From Firmicutes bacterium UBA4881 (GTDB taxonomy: Bacteria; Bacillota; DTU065): a DNA stretch of 20,519 bases. A program made the translations under genes and the position numbers. Positions 6,850 through 14,735 of the stretch are shown in pieces (position 1 is the first letter of the stretch; each line of letters begins with the position of its first letter). Location of the stretch: assembly GCA_002399235.1 (NCBI GenBank), contig DHDH01000026.1, forward strand, positions 7,507 through 28,025, written 5' to 3'. Below the pieces are notes generated by a model, which did not search any database, was not told the DNA's origin, and saw only the letters and a list, made by a program, of their open reading frames with translations.

Positions 6850-6926
6850 GCCTTAAAAAGCAGGAACAAAATGCTTATCTAAGAACAATTATATTGATCA
6901 TCACGCCATTTTGGGGAGGTGTATGA

Positions 6927-8669
6927 ATGCGCAAGTTTATTTTAACGTTAGTGAAACCATATTGGAAACGCTATTTGATCGGTATTAGTGCCTTATTTTT
7001 AGTTAATTTTACTCAATCTTATATTCCAGGTCTAATTAGAAACACTGTAAACGGAATCTCTGAAGGCTTATTGGATAGTTCAGGTATTTTAATCCAAGTA
7101 ATTTGGATCTTAGGTTTAGCACTTATTATGGCTATTGGCCGTTGGGCTTGGCGTATATATGTAATGGGTACTAGTCGCATTATTGAGTGTGATTTACGCG
7201 AGAAGCTTTATTTGCATTTAGAGACGCTCTCGCAAAACTTTTATAACCAACACAAAACCGGCGACCTTATGGCTCATGCAACTAACGATGTAATGGCAGT
7301 AAGGCAAGCATTAGGTAATGGTGTTTTATTAGCTTTAGATGCTATTTCTTTAATTCTTATGAGTTTTATTTTAATGATGAGGACAAACCCCTCTTTAACG
7401 CTCTTTTCGCTTTTACCACTGCCTGTTATGGTTATAGCTTCAGTGTTTTTAGCGCGAATAATTGGTATGCGTTTTCGTAGAGTACAAGAAGAGTTTGCTA
7501 ATCTAACTGATAAAGTACAAGAAAACATCTCCGGTCAGCGTGTAGTAAAGGCATTTGTTCAAGAAAAAGCTGAAATCGAAAACTTTCGCCAGGCTAATAA
7601 AAAGAATATGTCAGCTCATATGTCGATGATTCGTATCTCCACTTTAATGGGCCCCTTAAGTGGTATTGTAGGTACCTTAACTTTTGTGGTAGTTATTTTA
7701 TATGGTGGTGGTTTAGTCGCCGATGGCACATTGCTTTTTGGGGATTTGATGGCTTTTACTATGTATTTAGGTAATATGACCTGGCCTTTACTTAATTTAG
7801 GTTGGCTATTTAACCTAATACAAAGATCTAAAGCTTCTATGCAGAGATTGTGGGAGCTTTTCTCAGCTGAAGCTGAGGTAGCAGATGGCAGTAGAACAGA
7901 CTATTCCCTTCAATCTATAGAAGGTAATATTGAGTTTCGTGGACTTACTTTTACCTATCCTGAACAGGCAACTGCCTTAAAAGATATTAATTGGCAGATT
8001 AAAAAAGGTAGTAAGGTAGCTATTATTGGTAGGACCGGTAGTGGAAAGACCACTTTAACTCAATTACTTCTAAGAGTTTATAACCCAGACCCAGGTCAGC
8101 TCTATCTAGATGGCCGGGATATCTTAGAGTACCCTCTAAAAACTTTAAGAGATAATATCGCTTGTGTACCACAAGACAACTTTCTTTTTTCGGCAACCAT
8201 TGAGGAAAACATTGCGTTCGGTAGGGAGACCGCTACATTTGCAGAAATTGAAGACTCCACGAAACAAGCAGGAGTTTATGCGAATATTAAAGAGTTTCCC
8301 GAACAGTTTAATACTAAAGTAGGAGAACGTGGCGTTACCCTTTCAGGTGGCCAAAAACAAAGGGTCTCGATTGCTAGGGCTTTAATTCGTAATGCACCGA
8401 TTCTTATCTTAGATGATAGTCTCTCAGCTGTAGACACCGCAACCGAAGAGTTAATTTTAAATAACCTACATCAGAAAACTAAAGAACAGACCGTTATTAT
8501 CATTGCTCACCGGATCTCTACAGTGCAAGATGCCGATGACATTATTGTTTTAGAAGAAGGTCGGATTAGAGAAAGAGGCAACCATGAAGAACTCCTTAGA
8601 AAGAATGGCTTTTATGCTGATCTTTATAGAAGACAATTATTAGAAAAGCAGATCAAAGAATATGCCTAA
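6927..8669 (+). CDS. ABC multidrug exporter half-transporter, BmrC/YheI-like (degenerate ATPase site)
   Basis: 580 aa: a six-helix exporter membrane domain (about 1-300) fused to an ATPase domain (about 330-580). Walker A is GRTGSGKT (368-375), the signature LSGGQKQR (472-479), and the H-loop H528. Walker B reads LILDD: the catalytic glutamate is replaced by D497. That is the mark of the non-hydrolysing half of heterodimeric exporters such as BmrC in BmrC/BmrD. The partner 14 bases downstream carries the canonical glutamate, so the two should form one transporter with one active site. Drug or lipid efflux is likely, but the substrate cannot be read from sequence. The ATG at 6927 has GGGGAGGT six bases upstream; an ATG at 6923 is out of frame. 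Confidence 0.92.
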   Translation: MRKFILTLVKPYWKRYLIGISALFLVNFTQSYIPGLIRNTVNGISEGLLDSSGILIQVIWILGLALIMAIGRWAWRIYVMGTSRIIECDLREKLYLHLETLSQNFYNQHKTGDLMAHATNDVMAVRQALGNGVLLALDAISLILMSFILMMRTNPSLTLFSLLPLPVMVIASVFLARIIGMRFRRVQEEFANLTDKVQENISGQRVVKAFVQEKAEIENFRQANKKNMSAHMSMIRISTLMGPLSGIVGTLTFVVVILYGGGLVADGTLLFGDLMAFTMYLGNMTWPLLNLGWLFNLIQRSKASMQRLWELFSAEAEVADGSRTDYSLQSIEGNIEFRGLTFTYPEQATALKDINWQIKKGSKVAIIGRTGSGKTTLTQLLLRVYNPDPGQLYLDGRDILEYPLKTLRDNIACVPQDNFLFSATIEENIAFGRETATFAEIEDSTKQAGVYANIKEFPEQFNTKVGERGVTLSGGQKQRVSIARALIRNAPILILDDSLSAVDTATEELILNNLHQKTKEQTVIIIAHRISTVQDADDIIVLEEGRIRERGNHEELLRKNGFYADLYRRQLLEKQIKEYA

Positions 8670-8683
8670 GTGAGGTGAGAGTG

Positions 8684-10723
8684 TTGGCAGATGAAGAAAT
8701 TCTAGGTAAAGCTTACGATAGTAAATTAATGAAAAGATTACTCACATATGCTAAACCCCATATGGGCAAATTGATCATCGCTCTTTTATTACTAGTAGTA
8801 ATTACCCTAGGTGATTTAGCAGGACCATATCTACTCAAGATCATCGTTGATGATCATCTAGATGCTTCTAACAATCCTTTTATACCAGTACCAATTGAGG
8901 AAGTACCAGAATATCAAGGTGAAGGAATTGAGGGCAGAGCCTTTGTCCACGGGAGAGGCCAATCTGAAGATAACTATTATTTAATCCAACAAAAAGGGAC
9001 TGCCTTTTTAGTGCTGATTAAAGTAAGTGGCACCTACAAGATTGAAGATGGACTTTTGCAATACAAAGGCACATCTTACCCGGTTATCAAAGTCCCTAAA
9101 TCGGAACTTAAAGCAATGCGAGTAGGTGATTATCAAGCGGTAGTTAATCTTTCTCTGTTTTATTTATTTTTAATGATGGGGTTAGCTATTTTAGGTTATC
9201 TACAATCCTACCTTTTAAACTACACGGGTCAATCTATTATCTTTAGTATTAGGCAACAGGTTTTTGAACATCTGCAATATTTAGATATAGCTTTTTTCGA
9301 CCAAAATTATGTTGGCCGTTTAGTCACAAGAGCGACTAATGACGTTGAAAATCTCAATGAAATGTACACAGATATCTTAGTCAACACCCTCAGAGACATT
9401 CTTACCTTAGTGGGAATTGTTGTTATAATGCTAAAGATGGATCTCAAACTATCTTTGATAGCATTCAGTGTCGTTCCTTTAATTGCTCTTTCCGCGATAC
9501 TCTTTCGCAGGATTATTCGCCAAGCCTATCGTGAGGTTCGCCGTCACTTGTCTGAGCTGAATGGCTTTTTAAGTGAATCAATCTCTGGCATGCGGATTAT
9601 TCAGATCTTTAACCAAGAGAAGAAAAAAAATGCTGAGTTTCAGAAAATTAATGGCAACTACCGACAGGCCACCCTAAAAGAGATCACTGTTTATGCTATT
9701 TTTAGACCAGTTATGGAGCTTATCTATTATGTGGCTTTATCTTTAATTATTTATTTTGGGGGTAAATATGTTTTAGGAGCTACGATCCAATTTGGTCTCT
9801 TGTTTGCTTTTGTCAACTATGTACAGCGTTTCTTCGGCCCTATTAATTCGTTAACCGAGAAATTTAACATTATGCAATCTGCAATGGCTTCTTCGGAGCG
9901 TATCTTCCAACTCCTAGATACTAAGCCTAGTATTACAAATCCAGAATTACCTATTATTCCTCAAAAAAGAGAGGGCTTAATTGAATTTAAGAATGTCACT
10001 TTTGCTTATAAAGATGATAACTATGTGTTAAAAAACATCTCCTTTGTGGCTAAGCCAGGGGAAACTGTGGCTTTTGTAGGGCATACAGGAGCTGGGAAAA
10101 CATCTATAATCAATTTGGTCAATCGTTTTTACGATATTCAAAAAGGTCAGATCTTAATTGATGGTATTGATGTGAAAGATTGGGATCTGGAGGCTTTGCG
10201 TAAGCGTATTGGTATTGTTTTACAAGATGTCTTTTTATTCTCTGGTGATATTAAATCTAATATTAAGCTTAATAACCAAGAGATAACCCTAGCTAAGGTC
10301 CAAGCAGCCTGTAGGGCTGTGAGTGCCGATAGCTTCATTTTGAGATTACCTCGAGCATATGATGAGAAGGTGACCGAAAGAGGTTCAACCTTATCTGCAG
10401 GTCAAAGACAATTGTTAGCTTTCGCTAGAGCTCTTGCTTTTGATCCAGATATTTTAATCTTAGATGAAGCAACTGCTAATATTGATACAGAAACAGAGCA
10501 ACTGATTCAAGCAGCCTTAAAAGAGGTAACCCAAAACAGAACAACTCTTGTAATTGCTCACCGATTATCGACAATTCAACATGCCAATAAGATTATTGTG
10601 CTCCATAAAGGTGAGATCGTCGAGATGGGCAATCACCAGGAACTGTTGGATAAGGGTGGACTTTATTACCGACTTTACCAACTGCAATATCAAGCTAATG
10701 AGAAGCTAGCATCGAGTAACTAA
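8684..10723 (+). CDS. ABC multidrug exporter half-transporter, BmrD/YheH-like (catalytic half)
   Basis: 679 aa, about 100 more than its partner. The extra length is a hydrophilic segment of about 90 residues (roughly 62-152) between the first two membrane helices, expected to be extracytoplasmic, as in BmrD. The ATPase domain has Walker A GHTGAGKT (466-473), the variant signature LSAGQ (570-574), Walker B LILDE with catalytic E595, and H626. The altered signature here faces the degenerate site of the upstream protein, as expected for an asymmetric heterodimer. The TTG at 8684 is preferred because GAGGTGA ends 5 bases upstream; the GTG at 8675 overlaps that SD and the GTG at 8681 is too close. 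It should be co-transcribed with the upstream gene. Confidence 0.92.
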   Translation: MADEEILGKAYDSKLMKRLLTYAKPHMGKLIIALLLLVVITLGDLAGPYLLKIIVDDHLDASNNPFIPVPIEEVPEYQGEGIEGRAFVHGRGQSEDNYYLIQQKGTAFLVLIKVSGTYKIEDGLLQYKGTSYPVIKVPKSELKAMRVGDYQAVVNLSLFYLFLMMGLAILGYLQSYLLNYTGQSIIFSIRQQVFEHLQYLDIAFFDQNYVGRLVTRATNDVENLNEMYTDILVNTLRDILTLVGIVVIMLKMDLKLSLIAFSVVPLIALSAILFRRIIRQAYREVRRHLSELNGFLSESISGMRIIQIFNQEKKKNAEFQKINGNYRQATLKEITVYAIFRPVMELIYYVALSLIIYFGGKYVLGATIQFGLLFAFVNYVQRFFGPINSLTEKFNIMQSAMASSERIFQLLDTKPSITNPELPIIPQKREGLIEFKNVTFAYKDDNYVLKNISFVAKPGETVAFVGHTGAGKTSIINLVNRFYDIQKGQILIDGIDVKDWDLEALRKRIGIVLQDVFLFSGDIKSNIKLNNQEITLAKVQAACRAVSADSFILRLPRAYDEKVTERGSTLSAGQRQLLAFARALAFDPDILILDEATANIDTETEQLIQAALKEVTQNRTTLVIAHRLSTIQHANKIIVLHKGEIVEMGNHQELLDKGGLYYRLYQLQYQANEKLASSN

Positions 10724-10779
10724 TTTTGAGAAGCAAAGTCAGATGGCCTAGTTATTAATAAGGAAAGGGGTTCCGTAAT

Positions 10780-11061
10780 ATGAATCCGATTATTCTGGTC
10801 ATGTTAATCGTAGGTTTTTTTCTCGCTTTAGGTATTATCACGGTCTTTATGGAGTATAAGAAACAAAAGTTATTGAAACCTAACGCTACAATTAATAAAA
10901 AATTTTTGGTTAAAGGGGTTAATACAATTGCTGTTGGTTTAGCGCTACTTATTGGGCTAAACACAATGGGTCGTGGACCCTGGCTTCTTGGTGGTCTGAT
11001 TCCTATCTTTATCGGTAATTTCTATATGATCTTCTACTTATTTATAGATAAGGAGAATTAA
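10780..11061 (+). CDS. Small membrane protein, paralogue of the one at 11972
   Basis: 93 aa with three hydrophobic segments: about 3-23, 46-66 and 68-88. The C-terminal half has the pattern IAVG-x-AL-x-IGL then MGRGPWLLGGLIPIF-x-G, which is shared almost residue for residue with the protein at 11972-12310. The short basic segment after the first helix (EYKKQKLL) is probably cytoplasmic. It resembles small DUF6249-type membrane proteins, though it lacks most of the linker found in them. Function unknown. An AAGGGG-type SD lies about 9 bases upstream, inside a small GGAA/TTCC hairpin. The next gene starts two bases after the stop, so these form an operon. Confidence 0.8.
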   Translation: MNPIILVMLIVGFFLALGIITVFMEYKKQKLLKPNATINKKFLVKGVNTIAVGLALLIGLNTMGRGPWLLGGLIPIFIGNFYMIFYLFIDKEN

Positions 11062-11063
11062 GG

Positions 11064-11972
11064 ATGCGTAAATTATTTCTGTTGCTTTTTATTGTGTTGC
11101 AGGTAGTAGTCCTTTATGGGATTTTTCAAACCAGTAGAGATCTCAGTTTGGTGCAAGGTTTTAATATACCCTATATGTGGGGTTGGAAATGGAATGAAGG
11201 GGACTTAAACTCGCCTTATTATAGAGAAGACTTCGAACAGAGTTTTGCTAGTGCTGAAAAAATTAGACTAGACAATTTTGTGGGCAACATAAAGATAGAA
11301 TATGCAGATGTCAACGAAATTACTTTTAAGGGAGAAAAAGTGCTTTTAAATAGAGTCGACCGTTCAATGCTAGTTAATTCTTACATCGATGAAAAACGCT
11401 ATGGTGACGAAGTGGTTATAACTTGGAAGAAACCTAGTTCGTTTAAGGGGACAACTGGCTTTAATGGTACAGTTATTGTTCCTCGGGATCTGCAAAGCCT
11501 AGCCCTTGATGTTTCTATGGGCAGGGTTACCAGTAAAGATGGTGTTGGTGATTTAAAAATTAATGCTAGCCTTGGCGAGGTAAATATAGAAAACCATCAA
11601 GGGTCACTGATAGTTAATGCTAACTTAGGTGCTGTCAAACTTTATAATATAACGCCTAAGGAAAGACTGTCTGTATCAGCTGATCTCGGTGAAGTAATTT
11701 ATACCGGTAGATTAGCTACTGAATCTTCAATTAAAGCATCTTTAGGTAGTGTGCGTGTTACCCTACCAGCTGATACCTGTGTTAATATAGATGCCGAAGT
11801 TGATTTAGGAAGTTTAGACTCAGATTTTACGATTTCAAGTATTTTTGGTAGTAGTCGTCAAGGTTTAGGACATAAGATCCGTGGTGTTTTGGGTACGGGT
11901 ACACCTACTGGTAATTTAGAGATTCGTGCCGACTTAGGATCTGTAGATATTAAAAAGGTGGTGGCTTGGTAA
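11064..11972 (+). CDS. Membrane-anchored DUF4097-like protein with repeated LG motifs
   Basis: 302 aa. An N-terminal hydrophobic segment (about 4-21) serves as a membrane anchor or uncleaved signal, followed by an extracytoplasmic-looking domain rich in beta strands. Seven copies of a [SND]-[LM]-G-x-[VL] motif occur at 151, 169, 187, 207, 226, 247 and 290, mostly 18-21 residues apart (SLGEV, NLGAV, DLGEV, SLGSV and so on), the pattern of a beta-solenoid. This matches the DUF4097 / putative adhesin-like family, often found with envelope-stress membrane proteins. Adhesion is not shown. SD AAGGAGAA lies 6 bases before the ATG. The stop overlaps the next ATG (TAATG), so it is coupled to the downstream paralogue of its upstream neighbour. 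Confidence 0.85.
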   Translation: MRKLFLLLFIVLQVVVLYGIFQTSRDLSLVQGFNIPYMWGWKWNEGDLNSPYYREDFEQSFASAEKIRLDNFVGNIKIEYADVNEITFKGEKVLLNRVDRSMLVNSYIDEKRYGDEVVITWKKPSSFKGTTGFNGTVIVPRDLQSLALDVSMGRVTSKDGVGDLKINASLGEVNIENHQGSLIVNANLGAVKLYNITPKERLSVSADLGEVIYTGRLATESSIKASLGSVRVTLPADTCVNIDAEVDLGSLDSDFTISSIFGSSRQGLGHKIRGVLGTGTPTGNLEIRADLGSVDIKKVVAW

Positions 11973-12310
11973 TGGGTTTTACAATCGGTATTATTACCTT
12001 AGTATTTTCGTTTATCATTATTATTGTAGCAATCACTAATTACTTCTCCTATAAAGAAAAAGAGTTAATGCTAAATAAGGGGGTAGCCCCTGAGGTAGTT
12101 GAGAAAATAGCTACTAAAGGTGATAGCGATGAACCAACAACTAAATTAGGTAACCTGCGCTCAGGTTTAACTTTAATTGCTGTAGGTGGCGCATTAACTA
12201 TCGGACTTCTTTTCATGGGAGTAGGACCTTGGATCTTAGGTGGTTTAATACCGCTTTTTCTTGGTATTGCTCGTTTATTACTTTACTATTTATTACCAGA
12301 TGATGAGTAA
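11972..12310 (+). CDS. DUF6249-like small membrane protein
   Basis: 112 aa. A first helix spans about residues 4-22. A charged cytoplasmic-looking linker contains YKEKELMLNKGVAPE, like the conserved linker of DUF6249 proteins. Two further helices follow, with LIAVGGALTIGL and MGVGPWILGGLIPLFLG. The last part is clearly paralogous to the 93-aa protein at 10780. Function unknown. The ATG at 11972 overlaps the stop of the DUF4097-like gene and has AGGTGGTGG upstream; the TTG at 11966 is a less likely start. It is the last gene of the cassette, before a strong terminator. Confidence 0.82.
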   Translation: MGFTIGIITLVFSFIIIIVAITNYFSYKEKELMLNKGVAPEVVEKIATKGDSDEPTTKLGNLRSGLTLIAVGGALTIGLLFMGVGPWILGGLIPLFLGIARLLLYYLLPDDE

Positions 12311-12351
12311 GAGGATGACCTTAATTAGTGATCTTTAAAACTTCATATTTT

Positions 12352-12384
12352 AAGGGAGTGAGCTAAGTCCCTCCCTTTTTTTTT
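12352..12384 (+). terminator. Rho-independent terminator after the membrane-protein cassette
   Basis: AAGGGAG (12352-12358) and CTCCCTT (12371-12377) with a 12-base loop, running into a T-tract to 12384. Confidence 0.87.
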
Positions 12385-12656
12385 ATCTAAAAATTAAACT
12401 AAGCAATTCGTTAGGCCTATGACTACTTGGTAGATAGTTTAATAGTTTAGTTCTAGGTAGACTAGAGGGTAATTAATAATGTGAGTACTTTAGACTACCT
12501 AAAAGAGGGTGGTAAAAATAAATAGCAAAAAAGGATATAGTTCTTGTATCGTATATCTGTGGCTGTTGATTAATCCCTAACATATTCTATAGCAAGCGCC
12601 AATTGCAAAAGGCAATGTTGTGCTCAAAAAGACCTCTATACAAGGAGGGCGTCAAG
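12385..12656. other. Non-coding region upstream of the LuxR-type gene, with an inverted repeat
   Basis: No ORF supported. It contains an imperfect inverted repeat, TAGGTAGACTAGAG (12454-12467) and CTTTAGACTACCTA (12488-12501), 12 of 14 positions paired, spacer 20. A weak promoter candidate is TTGATT (12566-12571), 16-base spacer, TATAGC (12588-12593). The inverted repeat lies upstream of that promoter and could be an activator site or the end of a transcript. Confidence 0.35.
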
Positions 12657-13253
12657 ATGTCAGTGGATAATCAATATCCAGGGCTAAGGTGGAGCAAAAG
12701 CCTTGAAGGTTTGTTTGAAAGCTATAAAAAGCAAAAACCTGTTTTTAACCAACTAAAAAATTGGCTTAAAGAGATAGATGGCGAGTTACACCATGAGATC
12801 ATGCTCCAATCTGATAAAATAGATAAAAAGATAGAACTTCTCAAAGAGCAAAATGAGACTATAAAAAGGGCACTCAAAGAGACAGGAAGTTTTGCTTTAA
12901 TGGAAGTGGAGGAAAGTCTAGCCTGTTTACAGGTAGTACTAGATGTATTAAAAACAGGGACCGAAGAGACAGAGAAACTGCCAAGAGTCATTTGTTTAAG
13001 ACAAAGTTTACGACGTTTAGATTATTCTTTAGGGCAGTTACTTCTCTTCATGAAAGCTCCTTTTCTCTCCTTAACTTCTAGAGAACAAGAGATTTTGGTT
13101 TGTTTGGCCGAAGGGTTAAGTAACGAAGAGATTGCAAATAAGCTATACATTAGTATCAAGACCGTAAAAAATCATGTTAGCAGTGTCTATCGGAAAAGTG
13201 GTATTAGAGAGCGCACCAAACTAGTTCTAGCTGCTAGAGAGTTCTTAGGCTAA
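12657..13253 (+). CDS. LuxR/GerE-type helix-turn-helix regulator without receiver domain
   Basis: 198 aa. Residues about 138-198 form a GerE-type DNA-binding domain: LTSREQEILVCLAEGLSNEE, then IANKLYISIKTVKNHVSSVY with the recognition helix, then an RERTKLVLAA tail. The N-terminal 135 residues are helical and charged (for example DKIDKKIELLKEQNETIKRA, likely coiled coil) with no phosphoacceptor receiver signature, so the input signal is unknown. No histidine kinase lies nearby. The ATG at 12657 is chosen because GGAGGG is 7 bases upstream; an upstream in-frame TTG at 12603 has no SD. It sits alone between a terminator and the rimO promoter, so its targets cannot be deduced from position. Confidence 0.85.
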   Translation: MSVDNQYPGLRWSKSLEGLFESYKKQKPVFNQLKNWLKEIDGELHHEIMLQSDKIDKKIELLKEQNETIKRALKETGSFALMEVEESLACLQVVLDVLKTGTEETEKLPRVICLRQSLRRLDYSLGQLLLFMKAPFLSLTSREQEILVCLAEGLSNEEIANKLYISIKTVKNHVSSVYRKSGIRERTKLVLAAREFLG

Positions 13254-13305
13254 TTAGATTCTCCTGACAGCAGTGTGTATTGGCTAGCAGTGAATAACTC
13301 TACTG

Positions 13306-13314
13306 TGTTATAAT
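13306..13314 (+). promoter_or_regulatory. Extended -10 promoter before rimO
   Basis: TGTTATAAT (TG, one base, TATAAT) with no convincing -35 at 17 bases. Extended -10 promoters can work without one. The start would fall near 13321, about 26 bases before the TTG of rimO. Confidence 0.55.
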
Positions 13315-13346
13315 CATTAAAGAAGCTGTCAAGGAGAGTGTGTGGA

Positions 13347-14675
13347 TTGCACAAAGTAGCCTTAATTCATTTAGGATGTCCCAAAAACCTAGTCGACTCT
13401 GAGGTTATGTTAGGGTTTTTAGGACAGGAATTTTCTCTCGAAACGAATCCCGCAGAAGCTGATGTTATTGTCATCAATACCTGCGGTTTTATAGAAAGTG
13501 CTAAAAAAGAAGCTATAGATACTATTCTTGATGCTAGTGATCTGAAAACCCAAAACTGCAAAGCTCTAATAGTAACGGGGTGTCTGGCTCAGCGTTATGG
13601 TAAGGAACTTCTTCGTGGGATGCCAGAAATTGATGGTATCTTAGGTGTAGAGGAATTGCCAAGAATTAACGAAGTAGTTTATAAAGCGCTAGAGGGCCAG
13701 AAACCTCTATTTTGTGAGCGGACAGGCTATGTCCCAGGTATGGCACCAAGAAAAAGGAGTACGCCTAGTTACTCTGCTTATTTAAAGATTGCTGAAGGAT
13801 GTCTCAATCATTGTGCTTATTGTGCTATTCCTCTTATAAGGGGTTCACAAAGGAGTAGACAACTTACGGACATTGTTACTGAGGCTCAGCTTTTAGTAAA
13901 AGAGGGCGTAAAAGAAATAACTTTAATAGCTCAAGACACTACCGCCTATGGGCTAGATTTAAAAAATAACCAAGGTTTTGCTGAACTTATAAGAAAACTG
14001 GGTAGGGAACTACCTGAAGATATTTGGTTAAGAACGCTATATTGCTATCCGACACGCCTAACATCTGATATACTTGAGGCCATGGCTGAAACAAAACAAT
14101 TTTGCCATTATATCGATTTGCCTTTGCAACATATCTCGGAAAAGGTATTAAAGGGCATGGGTAGACCATTTAGGCAAGATGCTACCTATAAATTAATTGC
14201 AGATATTAGAAAAGCTATGCCCGATGTAGCCCTAAGGAGCACTTTTATAGTGGGCTATCCTGGTGAAACCGAAGCAGATTTCTTAGAACTAAAAGCGTTT
14301 TTAGAAGATGTGAAGTTTGATCATGTAGGTATCTTTGCCTTTTCTCCTGAAGAAGGTACAAAAGCTTATGATCTAACTCCTCAAGTGCCTGAAGAGATTG
14401 CTAGGGAACGCTTGAACCAAGCGATGACCCTGCAACAGAAAATATCCTTAGCTAAAAACGAAACTAAGTTGGATCGCACCTACCCTGTTCTTGTTATGGG
14501 TCCAAGTGAAGAGAGCGATCTGGTTATGGTTGGGAGAACCAAGTTTCAAGCCCCAGAGATAGATGGCTTGACCTACTTTGGTATGCCAGAAAAGGTACCA
14601 GAACCAGGAGATATTATCCAGGTGAGAATTACCCAAGCTATCGAATATGATCTAGCGGGTGATGTGGAAAATTAA
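13347..14675 (+). CDS. rimO: Ribosomal protein uS12 methylthiotransferase RimO
   Basis: 442 aa, the usual size. RimO is a radical-SAM enzyme that methylthiolates a conserved aspartate of ribosomal protein S12. The N-terminal UPF0004 domain carries the cysteines for the auxiliary 4Fe-4S cluster, C11 (LGCPKNLVDSE), C46 (NTCGFI) and C79 (TGCLAQR). The radical-SAM motif CLNHCAYC gives C152, C156 and C159. A C-terminal TRAM domain follows (about 375-440). The CPKNLVDSEVMLG start is diagnostic of RimO rather than MiaB. The TTG at 13347 puts the protein in register with the family (MHKVALIHLGCPKN), with AAGGAG 10 bases upstream; the GTG at 13338 overlaps the SD. pgsA follows without a terminator. 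Confidence 0.96.
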   Translation: MHKVALIHLGCPKNLVDSEVMLGFLGQEFSLETNPAEADVIVINTCGFIESAKKEAIDTILDASDLKTQNCKALIVTGCLAQRYGKELLRGMPEIDGILGVEELPRINEVVYKALEGQKPLFCERTGYVPGMAPRKRSTPSYSAYLKIAEGCLNHCAYCAIPLIRGSQRSRQLTDIVTEAQLLVKEGVKEITLIAQDTTAYGLDLKNNQGFAELIRKLGRELPEDIWLRTLYCYPTRLTSDILEAMAETKQFCHYIDLPLQHISEKVLKGMGRPFRQDATYKLIADIRKAMPDVALRSTFIVGYPGETEADFLELKAFLEDVKFDHVGIFAFSPEEGTKAYDLTPQVPEEIARERLNQAMTLQQKISLAKNETKLDRTYPVLVMGPSEESDLVMVGRTKFQAPEIDGLTYFGMPEKVPEPGDIIQVRITQAIEYDLAGDVEN

Positions 14676-14702
14676 TAGCTAAGAAGGCAACAGGTTTGAT
14701 TG

Positions 14703-14735
14703 GAGGTGTAGGCCTATATGGGGCCTAGAAAGTGA
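14703..14735 (+). promoter_or_regulatory. Unusual pgsA initiation region: upstream mini-ORF and hairpin
   Basis: A strong SD, GGAGGTG (14702-14708), is 9 bases from ATG 14718, which opens a five-codon ORF (MGPRK) ending in TGA 14733-14735. That stop overlaps the pgsA GTG (14732-14734). In addition TAGGCC (14709-14714) and GGCCTA (14722-14727) form a hairpin with the mini-ORF ATG in its loop. Either the mini-ORF couples translation into pgsA, or the hairpin brings the SD close to the GTG. Confidence 0.45.

Noticed and set aside
6675..6926. 83-codon + strand ORF overlapping the zinc-ribbon gene
   Set aside because: It lies in another frame of a well-supported gene and runs through the terminator; no SD and no recognisable protein character.
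12506..12514. AGGGTGGTA, the start of a T-box consensus
   Set aside because: It continues AAAATAA, not ACCGCG. There is no following terminator and the downstream gene is a regulator, not an aminoacylation or amino-acid gene.
12603..12656. N-terminal extension of the LuxR-type protein from TTG 12603
   Set aside because: No SD upstream; the extension encodes through the strong GGAGGG site serving ATG 12657.
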